Assembly: GCA_030432315.1 (NCBI GenBank)
Contig: JAUIHM010000022.1
Coordinates: 1-40,459, forward strand
Source of the DNA: Alphaproteobacteria bacterium
Lineage (GTDB): Bacteria; Pseudomonadota; Alphaproteobacteria; Rhodobacterales; Rhodobacteraceae
DNA length: 40,459 nucleotides
Direction: 5' to 3'
This document shows positions 33,114 to 40,459 of the stretch, one piece after another; positions within the stretch are counted from its first letter, which is position 1; each line of letters starts with the position of its first letter. The position numbers were made by a program, and so were the translations under genes. The notes under the pieces were generated by a model. That model did no database searches. It saw only the letters and a program-made list of their open reading frames with translations, and was not told the origin of the DNA.

Positions 33114-33788
33114 CACCGGCGCGTCGAAGCCGGTTTCCGCCAGAAGCCGCGCGGCCTCTTCGGCGCAGGGTGTCAGGTCCGCCGGGTTTTCGCCGGGATG
33201 AAACCGTGCGCGCAGGGCGGTCGGCATTGGCACCGGGGTGAACAGTCTCACTGCCGGGCCGGTTCTGGCGGTTTCCGCGGCCCAGGAGCGGATGAAGCTC
33301 TCGGCGGCGGCCTTGCTGGAACCGTAGGCGCCGAAAAACGGCAGGCCGGCGCGACTGTCGGTGACGTGAATGAACGTACCGCTGTCGGCGGCGAGCAGCA
33401 GCGGGTGAACCATTGCCGCGAGGCGGCAGGTCGCAACGTAGTTGATCTCCACCGAACGGTCGAAATCCTTGCCGATGATGTTGGACGACGGCGACATCGG
33501 CGGGGCATGGGCGGCGCAGTGTACGGCGAGGTCAACCCGGCCCCAGCGTTCATGCAGGGCCAGACAGAGCCGCTGCAGGCCGCCGTCATCGGTGACGGAG
33601 AGCGGCACCAGCGTCGGGGACGGACCGCCGGCGGCTTCGATCGCGTCGGCCAGTTCCTCAAGCCCGCCCACGGTGCGGGCGAGGGCGATCACCCGCCAGC
33701 CCAGGGCGCCGAGCCGCGCAGCAACGGCATGGCCCAACCCGCGGCTGGCGCCGGTGACGAGGGCGACGGGAGCGGAGGCGCCGGTCAC
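33090..33788 (-). CDS. Short-chain dehydrogenase/reductase
   Basis: A 232-residue classical SDR. VALVTGASRGLGHA (8-21) is the nucleotide-binding GxxxGxG loop, a catalytic Ser is probable in VTDSRAG, and YGSSKAAAE supplies the Tyr and Lys. The frame is open upstream into purF, but the GTG at 33788 overlaps the purF stop (GTGA), follows a GGAACC-type site and gives the usual SDR N terminus. Last gene of the alr-to-purF block; its stop lies within the end of the convergent GH43 gene. Substrate unknown. Confidence 0.9.
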   Translation of the reverse strand: MTGASAPVALVTGASRGLGHAVAARLGALGWRVIALARTVGGLEELADAIEAAGGPSPTLVPLSVTDDGGLQRLCLALHERWGRVDLAVHCAAHAPPMSPSSNIIGKDFDRSVEINYVATCRLAAMVHPLLLAADSGTFIHVTDSRAGLPFFGAYGSSKAAAESFIRSWAAETARTGPAVRLFTPVPMPTALRARFHPGENPADLTPCAEEAARLLAETGFDAPVSARPVVE

Positions 33789-35242
33789 GCGGGTTCCTTC
33801 ATCAGAAAGCCGGCATCGACGCGGTCGCTGGGGCGGATCGGGTAATCGCCGGAGAAGCAGGCGTCGCAATACTGGGGCGCGGTCCGGTTGCGGCCTTCGG
33901 CTTCGCCACAGGCCCGGTAGAGACCGTCGAGACTGACAAACCGCAGGCTGTCGACGCCGAGATGCCTGGTCATTTCGGCCTCGGACATGGTTGCCGCGAT
34001 CAGTTTCTCCCGCTCCGGCGTATCGACGCCGTAAAAGCATGGCCACTGCGTTGGCGGAGAGGCGATGCGGAAGTGCACTTCGGCCGCGCCGGCGTCGAGG
34101 ATCATCTCGCGGATCTTCATGCTGGTGGTGCCGCGCACGACGGAATCGTCAACGAGGATCACACGTTTGCCCGCGATCACCGAGCGGTTGACGTTGAGTT
34201 TCAGCCGCACGCCCATGTTGCGGATCTGCTCGGTCGGTTCGATGAAGGTGCGGCCCATGTACTGGTTGCGGACGATGCCGAGGGCGAAGGGAATGCCGGA
34301 CTCCTGGCTGTAGCCGATTGCCGCCGGGGTGCCGCTGTCGGGGACCGGGCAGACGATGTCGGCATCAACCGCGGTTTCGCGGGCCAGTTCGATACCGATG
34401 CGCCGCCGGGTTTCGTAGACCGAGCGGTCGCCGATGATGCTGTCGGGACGGGAGAAATAGACGTGCTCAAAGATGCAGAACCGGGGTCTGCGTTTTTCAA
34501 ACGGAAACAGGCTCTGGACCCCGTCGCTGGTGCAGATGACCATTTCGCCGGGTTCGACCTCCCGGACGAATTCGGCGCCGACGATGTCCAGCGCGCAGGT
34601 CTCGGAGGCGAGGAACCAGCCGTCGCCGATCCGGCCGAGCATCAGCGGGCGTACCCCGAGCGGGTCGCGGACGCCGATCAGTTTCGATCGGGTCATGGCG
34701 ACGATGGAAAACGCGCCTTCAACGCGGCGCAGGGCGTCCTTCATCCGCTCGGGGATCGATTTCTGAATCGAGCGCGCCATCAGGTGGATGATGCATTCGG
34801 TGTCGGAGCCGGACTGGAAGATCGAGCCGCGTTCGATCAGTTCCTGGCGCAGGGCCTGGGCGTTGGTGAGGTTGCCGTTGTGGGCGATCGCGCAGCCGCC
34901 CATGGCAAACTCGGCGAACAGCGGCTGAACGTCGCGGATCTGCGCCTGACCTTTCGATCCGGCGGTCGAGTAGCGCACATGTCCGATGGCGATGCCGCCG
35001 GGCAGGGTTTCCATCAGCTTGGCCGACGTAAAACTGTCACGTACATAGCCAAAGCGTCGGGCGGAACTGAAGCCGGATGCCGGATCATAGGCGACGATGC
35101 CGCCGGCTTCCTGGCCCCGATGCTGCAGGGCGTGCAGACCGAGGGCGACGAAACTCGCGGCATCCAGCACGTTGTTGGCACCGAAAACGCCGCATTCCTC
35201 GCGGAGTTTGTCGTCGTCAAACGGGTGAGTGGGAAAGGACAT
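33785..35242 (-). CDS. purF: Amidophosphoribosyltransferase
   Basis: A 485-residue enzyme for the first committed step of purine synthesis, making 5-phosphoribosylamine from PRPP and glutamine. The N terminus (PFDDDKLREECGVFG) implies a 16-residue propeptide and catalytic Cys17 of the glutaminase domain. RYSTAGSKGQAQIRDVQPL and CAIAHNGNLTN belong to this domain. The phosphoribosyltransferase domain carries the PRPP loop VILVDDSVVRGTTS. The C-terminal CDACFSGDYP resembles the iron-sulfur-ligand region of Bacillus-type PurF. AAGGCGA precedes the ATG. Downstream of cvpA, as in many proteobacteria. Confidence 0.97.
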   Translation of the reverse strand: MSFPTHPFDDDKLREECGVFGANNVLDAASFVALGLHALQHRGQEAGGIVAYDPASGFSSARRFGYVRDSFTSAKLMETLPGGIAIGHVRYSTAGSKGQAQIRDVQPLFAEFAMGGCAIAHNGNLTNAQALRQELIERGSIFQSGSDTECIIHLMARSIQKSIPERMKDALRRVEGAFSIVAMTRSKLIGVRDPLGVRPLMLGRIGDGWFLASETCALDIVGAEFVREVEPGEMVICTSDGVQSLFPFEKRRPRFCIFEHVYFSRPDSIIGDRSVYETRRRIGIELARETAVDADIVCPVPDSGTPAAIGYSQESGIPFALGIVRNQYMGRTFIEPTEQIRNMGVRLKLNVNRSVIAGKRVILVDDSVVRGTTSMKIREMILDAGAAEVHFRIASPPTQWPCFYGVDTPEREKLIAATMSEAEMTRHLGVDSLRFVSLDGLYRACGEAEGRNRTAPQYCDACFSGDYPIRPSDRVDAGFLMKEPA

Positions 35243-35323
35243 GCGGTTCGCCTTTACAAAGCAATGCGCCGCGGTGCGGTTGCGCGCATCCCTGGTGTCA
35301 TCTGTCGTCCGTCACACGAATGT

Positions 35324-35878
35324 TCAGTTGCAGTTCTGTGTCAGTTGTTCGTAGTGGCCCGCGAGCCATTGCGGCGCGTCATCGGGCAGAAGTCCGGTCA
35401 TCTGTTCCTGAACCCCGGCGAATATCACCCGGGACCGGCTGTCATCGACCATTTCAACGCCACCGTTCGCCCCCATTACCCGGTCATAGACCACGAGTGC
35501 AACAACGACCAGAACAACTCCGCGTGCGACGCCGAAGAGAAAGCCCAGTCCCTGGTCGATCGGGCCGATTGCGGAGTTCTGCACGGCGCCTGCCAGAAGC
35601 GGGGTAAAAAGCGACACAACAATCAGTGCCACAACGAAAACACCGGCGAATCCCGCCAGTACGCTCAGATCGCAGCTGGTGCCGATCAGGTCTTTCAGCA
35701 CCGGAATTTCGCGAACCAGAGGCTCTGCCGCAGGTGCGAACATGAAGGCAAGAACGGCGGCGATGGCCCAGCCGGCGATGGACATCAGCTCCCGCACCAG
35801 ACCACGCGAATAGGCGAGGACCGACGATATAACGACGATCGCCAGAACCGCGCCGTCCACCAGTGTAAAGCCTTCCAT
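35324..35878 (-). CDS. cvpA: CvpA-family inner-membrane protein
   Basis: A 184-residue protein with four hydrophobic helices (about 7-26, 31-50, 73-92 and 107-130), matching the colicin V production protein family in length and layout. The N-terminal SRGLVRELMSIAGW is a family hallmark. The role is poorly defined; in enterobacteria it is linked to envelope integrity and lies upstream of purF, as here. An 81-base gap before purF shows no terminator. A GGAACGGAG stretch precedes the ATG. Confidence 0.92.
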   Translation of the reverse strand: MEGFTLVDGAVLAIVVISSVLAYSRGLVRELMSIAGWAIAAVLAFMFAPAAEPLVREIPVLKDLIGTSCDLSVLAGFAGVFVVALIVVSLFTPLLAGAVQNSAIGPIDQGLGFLFGVARGVVLVVVALVVYDRVMGANGGVEMVDDSRSRVIFAGVQEQMTGLLPDDAPQWLAGHYEQLTQNCN

Positions 35879-35890
35879 CCGACTCCGTTC

Positions 35891-37264
35891 CTATCGGTCG
35901 ATCTTGCCGAAACACTTCTCTATGAAAGCACCCAAATCTGCAACCGGGTCTGTGCGAAGTTGCACTCCGCCTGTGGTTTTGATGCCGTTCGAGGTGATTG
36001 CCGCCTCGAAGCCGAGTTTGGCGGCCTCGCGCAGGCGGGCTTCGGCCTGGACCGGGGTCCGCAGCGCCCCAGAGAGGCTGATTTCCCCGAAGAACACCGT
36101 GTTCGCCGGCAAGGTCATGTCCTGGCGGGCCGAGACCAGCGCGGCCGCAACCGCGAGATCCGCCGCCGGTTCGGAAATGCGCAGTCCACCGGCGACGTTG
36201 AGGTAGACGTCGCGGTCGGCAAAGCCGATGCCGAAGCGCGCCTCCAGCACCGCCAGCACCATGGCGAGGCGACCGCCGTCCCAGCCGACCACGGTGCGGC
36301 GGGCGGTTCCGAGAGTGGTTGGGGCGACAAGTGCCTGAATTTCCGCGAGAACCGGGCGCGTGCCTTCAATTCCCGCGAACACCGCCGAGCCGGGGCTCGG
36401 ATCACCGCGTTCGGAGAGAAACAGGGCCGAAGGGTTGCTGACTTCGGCGAGGCCGAGCCCGGTCATCTCGAACACGCCGATCTCGTCAGCCGGGCCGAAG
36501 CGGTTCTTGACCGCGCGCAGGATGCGGAACTGGTGACCGCGTTCGCCCTCGAAATAGAGCACGGTGTCGACCATGTGCTCGACCACCCGGGGGCCGGCGA
36601 TCTGGCCGTCCTTGGTGACGTGGCCGACCAGAATGACCGACACGCCGCGCCGTTTGGCGAATGTGACGAGTTCATGGGCCGCCGCGCGCACCTGGGAGAC
36701 CGATCCCGGGGCGCTGTCGACATGATCGGCCCAAACGGTCTGAATCGAATCAATCACCGCCAGCGCCGGGCGTTCGGCGTCGAGGGTCGTCAGGATGTCG
36801 CGCAGGTTGGTTTCCGAGCCGAGCCGCAGCGGTGCGCCGGAGAGACCGAGCCGGTTCGCCCGCATCCGCACCTGCGCCGCGGCTTCCTCACCGGAGATGT
36901 AGATGGCGGCATTGCCCGAGGCGGCGAAGGCGGCGGTTGCCTGAAGGAGCAGGGTCGATTTGCCGATGCCGGGATCGCCGCCCAGCAGGATCGCCGAGGC
37001 CGGCACCAGCCCCCCGCCGAGCACCCGGTCAAATTCGGCAACGCCGGTGGTCTGGCGCAGGATCGGCGGGTCGGCGGTGGTCAGGCCGCTGAGGTCGATC
37101 TTCCGGCCGCGCTGGGTGCCGATGGTTTTCCCTTTCGGGCCTTCGGCGAGGCCGGTGTCTTCGGAGATGGAGTTCCAGGCCCCGCAAGCGTCGCAGCGGC
37201 CCGCCCATTTGGAATAGGAGGCGCCACATTCGGCGCAGACGAAGGATGCGGTCTTTCGGCTCAT
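35891..37264 (-). CDS. radA: DNA repair protein RadA
   Basis: A 457-residue RecA-like ATPase that acts in recombination branch migration. A four-cysteine zinc finger (C10, C13, C24, C27) is followed by Walker A GGDPGIGKST (95-104), the Walker B-like ALAVIDSIQ region (167-175), and the RadA-specific KNRFG motif (253-257). The C-terminal Lon-protease-like domain is present. The frame stays open far upstream over mlaF, but the ATG at 37264 gives the conserved zinc-finger start and overlaps the mlaF stop by 4 bases (ATGA). Confidence 0.97.
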   Translation of the reverse strand: MSRKTASFVCAECGASYSKWAGRCDACGAWNSISEDTGLAEGPKGKTIGTQRGRKIDLSGLTTADPPILRQTTGVAEFDRVLGGGLVPASAILLGGDPGIGKSTLLLQATAAFAASGNAAIYISGEEAAAQVRMRANRLGLSGAPLRLGSETNLRDILTTLDAERPALAVIDSIQTVWADHVDSAPGSVSQVRAAAHELVTFAKRRGVSVILVGHVTKDGQIAGPRVVEHMVDTVLYFEGERGHQFRILRAVKNRFGPADEIGVFEMTGLGLAEVSNPSALFLSERGDPSPGSAVFAGIEGTRPVLAEIQALVAPTTLGTARRTVVGWDGGRLAMVLAVLEARFGIGFADRDVYLNVAGGLRISEPAADLAVAAALVSARQDMTLPANTVFFGEISLSGALRTPVQAEARLREAAKLGFEAAITSNGIKTTGGVQLRTDPVADLGAFIEKCFGKIDR

Positions 37265-38022
37265 CGCAGCGTCTCGATCGGGCCGGTGGCGCGGCCGTTG
37301 ATGAACTGGTCCAGCCATGGGTCGGTTGCGGTTGTCATGTCCGCGACCGGGCCGGTCCAGCGCACCTGGCCGCCGTGCAGCATCGCCACGTGGTCGGCGA
37401 CCCTGTCGACGGTGGTCATGTCGTGGGTGATGGTGATCGCGGTTGCGCCCATTTCCGACACCAGTTCGCGGATCAGGTCGTTGATGACGCCCGCCATGAT
37501 CGGGTCGAGGCCGGCGGTCGGTTCGTCGAAGAAGATCACCGAAGGATCGGTGGCGATGGCGCGGGCGAGGCCGACGCGTTTCTGCATGCCTCCCGAGAGT
37601 TCTGCCGGAAAGAGGTCGGCGGTTTCGGCCGAAAGTCCGACGCGGGAGAGCTTGCTGATCGCAAGCTCGCGGGCGGCGGTGCGTTTCATCGGCCGGCGGG
37701 CATGCAGATGCCGGAAGGCGACGTTCTGCCAGACCAGCATGCTGTCGAAGAGGGCAGCCCCCTGAAACAGCATGCCGAAACTGCGCAGGAACGCCCGCCG
37801 GTCGATGGTGGTGCTGTCGCGGCCGTCGATCAGAACGCCGCCTCTGTCCTGGCGCTCGATGCCGAGTATGCATTTGAGGGTGACCGACTTGCCGGTGCCG
37901 GACCCGCCGATGATGACGAGGCTCTCGCCCGGCATGACCCGCAGGTTGATCCCGGTGAGAACCGCGTTGTTGCCAAACGACTTGTGAAGGTCGACGAGTT
38001 CGATCTTCGGGACGGCGACCAT
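37261..38022 (-). CDS. mlaF: MlaF-like ABC transporter ATPase
   Basis: A 253-residue ATPase of the MlaF/Ttg2A group, which powers phospholipid movement between the membranes. Walker A is GGSGTGKS (39-46), the signature LSGGMQKRVGLARA starts at 142, and Walker B is VIFFDEP (162-168) followed by TAGLDP. LRSFGMLFQGAALFDSM is the Q-loop segment typical of MlaF. It overlaps mlaE by one base region (TGATG) and radA by 4 bases. No mlaD, mlaC or mlaB follows. Confidence 0.9.
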   Translation of the reverse strand: MVAVPKIELVDLHKSFGNNAVLTGINLRVMPGESLVIIGGSGTGKSVTLKCILGIERQDRGGVLIDGRDSTTIDRRAFLRSFGMLFQGAALFDSMLVWQNVAFRHLHARRPMKRTAARELAISKLSRVGLSAETADLFPAELSGGMQKRVGLARAIATDPSVIFFDEPTAGLDPIMAGVINDLIRELVSEMGATAITITHDMTTVDRVADHVAMLHGGQVRWTGPVADMTTATDPWLDQFINGRATGPIETLR

Positions 38023-38825
38023 CAGAAGAAAGCCTCGGTCAGCAGGTAGTTGGCGGCGAGGATCAGGATGGAGGCGGTGACGACGGCATTGGTTGTTGCC
38101 TGACCGACACCGCGTGCGCCGCGGCCCGAATGGTAGCCGAAGTAGCAGCCGATGATCGACAGGATGAAACCAAAGACCGCGGCCTTGACGAGGCCGGAGG
38201 TCACGTCGGTGACCTGCAGGAAGTCGATGGTGTTGAGGATGTAGGTGGTGGACTGGAACCCGAGGCGTTCGGTGCCGACGAGATAGCCGCCGAACACGCC
38301 GATCACGTCACCGACCCCGACAAGTACCGGCATGGCGATCACGGCGGCGAGGACGCGGGGCAGGATCAGGAACTTGACCGGGTTGGTGGAAAGGGTTGTC
38401 AGCGCGTCGATCTGCTCGGTGACCCGCATGGTCCCCAGTTCGGCGGCGATCGACGAGGAAACCCGCCCCGCGACCATCAGCCCGCCCAGCACCGGCCCGA
38501 GTTCACGCACGATGCCGATGGCGACAATCGAGGGCACCACGGTTTCCGCGTTGAAGCGGGCGCCGCCAGCGTAGATCTGCAGCGCCAGAGCGCCGCCGGT
38601 GAAGAGCGCCGTCAGGCCGACGACCGGCAGGGAGAAGTAGCCGATCCGCAGCAGCTGGTGCAGAAGTTCGGTCGGATACCAGGGCGGCCGCACAAGATGG
38701 GAGATCGTGACGGCTGCAAACATGGCCACCCGTCCGGTGCCGCGCAGCAGTTCGAGCGTCGAGCGGCCGATGGAGGCGAGCAGGCCGAGCGCGAGCCGGG
38801 GAAGAAGCATCAGCGACCGGTTCAA
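38022..38825 (-). CDS. mlaE: MlaE-like ABC transporter permease
   Basis: A 267-residue permease of the MlaE/YrbE family, partner of the MlaF-like ATPase. Family features are LTALFTGGALALQIYAGG, ELGPVLGGLMVAGRVSSSIAAELGTM-like sequence around the coupling helix, and the C-terminal GCYFGYHSGRGARGVGQATT. TTG at 38825 overlaps the alr stop (TTGA) and is taken as the start; an ATG five codons later (38810) is the alternative. Putative role: lipid asymmetry of the outer membrane. Confidence 0.9.
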   Translation of the reverse strand: MNRSLMLLPRLALGLLASIGRSTLELLRGTGRVAMFAAVTISHLVRPPWYPTELLHQLLRIGYFSLPVVGLTALFTGGALALQIYAGGARFNAETVVPSIVAIGIVRELGPVLGGLMVAGRVSSSIAAELGTMRVTEQIDALTTLSTNPVKFLILPRVLAAVIAMPVLVGVGDVIGVFGGYLVGTERLGFQSTTYILNTIDFLQVTDVTSGLVKAAVFGFILSIIGCYFGYHSGRGARGVGQATTNAVVTASILILAANYLLTEAFF

Positions 38826-39877
38826 AGCGCGCCGCCCCTGTAGGTTCGTGCGTAGCGGTTGCCGAGCGAGGTGAGGATTTCGTAGCCGATCGTGCCGGCG
38901 GCATGGGCGAGATCGTTTACGGTCTGGTGCCGGTTGAGAATCTCCAGCATCGGTGGCACGTCCGGCAGTGCGGTGACATCGACGGTGATCAGGTCCATTG
39001 AAACTCGGCCGACCAGTGGACAGGGAGTGTCGCCGGCGAACAGGCTGATCCGGCCGCTCCCCATCGCACGGATCAGCCCGTCGGCATAACCGGCGGCGAG
39101 GGTGGCGATACGGCAGGGCGCGGGAGCGGTCCAGGCGGCACCGTAGCCGACCGCTTCACCGGCGGCGACGTCGCGGACCTGGATCACCGGCAAAGCGAGG
39201 GTAACGACCGGTTTTGCCTCCCGAAACGGCAGGCCGCCGAACAGGCCGACACCGGGGCGGGTGAGATCATGGTGGAAGTCCGGACCGAGCAGGATGCCGC
39301 CGGTGGCGGCTAGGCTGCGCCGGGCCAGGCCGGTCATTGCGCTCAGCGCGGCAAAGGCAGCGTGCTGCGCGGCGTTCATCGGATGGCCCGGCTCATCGGC
39401 GCAGGCGAGATGGCTCATGACGAATGCCGGTGCAAGGCTGGGAAAGCGTTCGATGCAGTCCGCGAGTTCGGCGGCTTCGAGACCGAGGCGGTTCATGCCG
39501 CTGTCCACCTGGAAGCCGCAGGAGTGATCCGGAAGAAGGTTCACGAAATCATATACCTGTTCGGAGCTGTTCAGGCAGGGTGTGAGGTTGAAGCGGCGCA
39601 ACAGGTCGGCATCGCCCGGCATCAGGCCGGACAGGATTGCGATGCGCGGCCCGCTGCCGACGGCTTCGCGCAGTTTCGCCCCTTCTTCGGCGAGGGCGAC
39701 GAAGAAGGTCCGCACGCCCGCGGCCGCGAGTGCAGAACCCACGGCTTCGGCGCCAAGGCCGTAGGCGTCGGCCTTCACCACGGCGGAGGTTTCGGTCGCC
39801 GGTCCGGACATCGCGTCGAGAGCCGTCCAGTTTGCGGTCACTGCGTCGAGGTCGATTTGAAGGTCTGCCCTGGCCAT
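38822..39877 (-). CDS. alr: Alanine racemase
   Basis: A 351-residue PLP enzyme interconverting L- and D-alanine for peptidoglycan. The PLP lysine is K35 in AVVKADAYGLG, substrate/cofactor residue R130 is in DSGMNRLG, and the second catalytic base is Y245 in AVGYGAAW. I place the start at 39877 because AGGAG lies 8 bases before that ATG; a start at 39901 would add eight residues unlike the family. First gene of the minus-strand block. The stop overlaps the mlaE start. Confidence 0.95.
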   Translation of the reverse strand: MARADLQIDLDAVTANWTALDAMSGPATETSAVVKADAYGLGAEAVGSALAAAGVRTFFVALAEEGAKLREAVGSGPRIAILSGLMPGDADLLRRFNLTPCLNSSEQVYDFVNLLPDHSCGFQVDSGMNRLGLEAAELADCIERFPSLAPAFVMSHLACADEPGHPMNAAQHAAFAALSAMTGLARRSLAATGGILLGPDFHHDLTRPGVGLFGGLPFREAKPVVTLALPVIQVRDVAAGEAVGYGAAWTAPAPCRIATLAAGYADGLIRAMGSGRISLFAGDTPCPLVGRVSMDLITVDVTALPDVPPMLEILNRHQTVNDLAHAAGTIGYEILTSLGNRYARTYRGGAL

Positions 39878-39933
39878 CGGATGTGCTCCTGATCTGATCA
39901 TTGCCTAGTCGTGTTGCCGGGGGGATGTCAAAC

Positions 39934-39958
39934 CCGGTGAATCTTCCGCATTCACCGG
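39934..39958. repeat. Hairpin in the alr-mgtE divergent region
   Basis: Perfect 9-bp arms CCGGTGAAT (39934-39942) and ATTCACCGG (39950-39958) enclose a 7-base loop. It lies 57 bases upstream of the alr ATG and 85 bases upstream of the mgtE ATG. No T run follows in either direction, so an operator or a leader structure is more likely than a terminator. Confidence 0.45.
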
Positions 39959-40005
39959 CTGGCTGTTGTGCCCCGGACGCAATTCAAGGCATTAAGGATA
40001 CGAAG

Positions 40006-40025
40006 CGCCGGAACCTGTTCCGGCG
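40006..40025. promoter_or_regulatory. Near-perfect palindrome just before the mgtE ribosome-binding site
   Basis: CGCCGGAAC (40006-40014) and GTTCCGGCG (40017-40025) are exact inverted copies separated by two bases. The AGGAGA ribosome-binding site begins 4 bases later and the ATG 17 bases later. It could be an operator overlapping the start region, or in RNA a stem that limits access to the ribosome-binding site. It is too short to be an M-box magnesium riboswitch. Confidence 0.5.
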
Positions 40026-40042
40026 AACCAGGAGACCCCGGC

Positions 40043-40459
40043 ATGGTTCAGACGTCAACCGATCCCGCAGATCAGCTTCCGGACAACAACCCGGTCACGA
40101 GGGAACTTGTCGAAGCGGTTCTGGAAACGGTTGAGGCGCAGGACAAAGAGGGGGTGATTGCCCTGCTCGATCCGCTGCATCCGGCGGACGTGGCCGACAT
40201 CATCGAGCAGATCGACCGGGCGGAGCGGAAGGCTCTGGTCGTTCTGTTGGGGGCGGACCTGAACGGTGCCGCGCTCAGCGAACTGGAGGAAGGGGTTCGC
40301 GACGAGGTGATCTCGGACCTGCCGGACGAGGTTCTGGCGGCGGTGGTCCAGGACCTCGAGACCGACGACGTAGTCTATCTCACCGAGGATCTGGAGGAGC
40401 CGAAGCAGCAGCGGATCCTGCGCAGCCTCGACGACATCGACCGGATCGCGGTCGAGCAG
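40043..40459 (+). CDS. mgtE: Magnesium transporter MgtE, N-terminal part (runs off the window)
   Basis: 139 residues are visible before the edge. The helical repeats ALLDPLHPADVADIIEQI, SELEEGVRDEVISDLPDEVL and AAVVQDLETDDVVYLTEDL are the MgtE N-domain, a cytoplasmic helical superhelix that senses magnesium and closes the channel. CBS domains and the membrane part should follow beyond the window. The ATG is preceded by AGGAGA with good spacing. It diverges from alr and has two inverted repeats in the gap between them. Confidence 0.93.
   Translation, partial: MVQTSTDPADQLPDNNPVTRELVEAVLETVEAQDKEGVIALLDPLHPADVADIIEQIDRAERKALVVLLGADLNGAALSELEEGVRDEVISDLPDEVLAAVVQDLETDDVVYLTEDLEEPKQQRILRSLDDIDRIAVEQ

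Noticed and set aside
33962-37765. A 1267-codon open frame on the plus strand, antisense to purF, cvpA, radA and mlaF
   Set aside because: It lies opposite four well-identified genes and its composition (rich in Arg, Gly, Ala, His and Asp) is what the complementary strand of GC-rich codons gives. No domain is recognisable.
39902-40042. M-box or other known magnesium riboswitch ahead of mgtE
   Set aside because: The leader is too short and lacks the conserved M-box core; only two simple inverted repeats are present.
1-40459. CRISPR arrays, tRNA or rRNA genes, insertion sequences, phage or defence genes
   Set aside because: I looked for regular spaced repeats, tRNA-like arms, transposase or integrase motifs and known defence domains and saw none.

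Overview
The window is a high-GC (about two thirds G+C by eye), gene-dense stretch of bacterial chromosome. The gene content points to an alphaproteobacterium, probably of the Rhodobacterales/Roseobacter kind: two TRAP transporters, a glcDEF glycolate oxidase, KtrAB-type potassium uptake, a CUT1 sugar ABC locus, and the compact block alr-mlaE-mlaF-radA-cvpA-purF-SDR. The taxonomy is inferred from gene families and order. No rRNA, tRNA, CRISPR array, insertion sequence or phage gene was seen.

Layout. (1) 1-7210: the end of a TRAP large permease and a TauE/SafE-type exporter (+), converging on a minus-strand operon glcD-glcE-glcF plus an FMN alpha-hydroxy-acid dehydrogenase; together this looks like uptake and oxidation of 2-hydroxy acids. 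(2) 7211-9630: a serine esterase and a YegD-like Hsp70 protein, divergent around a perfect 20-bp palindrome. (3) 9646-13487 (-): GFA protein, unknown multi-pass permease, tryptophan 2,3-dioxygenase and kynureninase in one operon, with no recognisable formamidase. (4) 13488-15829: a repeat-rich intergenic region and ktrA-ktrB. (5) 16000-16776: beta-carbonic anhydrase with a rho-independent terminator. (6) 16884-20023: dctPQM, a C4-dicarboxylate-type TRAP transporter with a strong hairpin between dctP and dctQ. (7) 20070-33113: a hemicellulose-oligosaccharide locus made of a divergent LacI regulator, SBP, two permeases, ATPase, GH2 beta-mannosidase, TIM-barrel isomerase/epimerase, Gfo/Idh/MocA dehydrogenase, YghZ-like aldo/keto reductase, a second GFA protein and a GH43 beta-xylosidase. 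(8) 33090-39877 (-): the housekeeping block alr to SDR, with nearly every junction overlapping. (9) 40043 to the edge: the start of mgtE.

The sugar locus reads as a complete import-and-degrade unit: short beta-mannosides or xylosides are taken up by the ABC transporter, cleaved inside the cell by GH2 and GH43 enzymes (neither has a signal peptide), and the products handled by the oxidoreductase/isomerase set under LacI control. The kynurenine operon would turn tryptophan into anthranilate and alanine if a formamidase is supplied from elsewhere.

The least explained items are the two GFA-family zinc proteins, each built into a different catabolic operon; the unidentified permease of the kynurenine operon; the 11-bp iterons bracketed by inverted GTTAACC boxes upstream of ktrA; the palindrome between the esterase and the Hsp70 gene; and the hairpins ahead of mgtE. 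No clearly new defence or mobile system is present.
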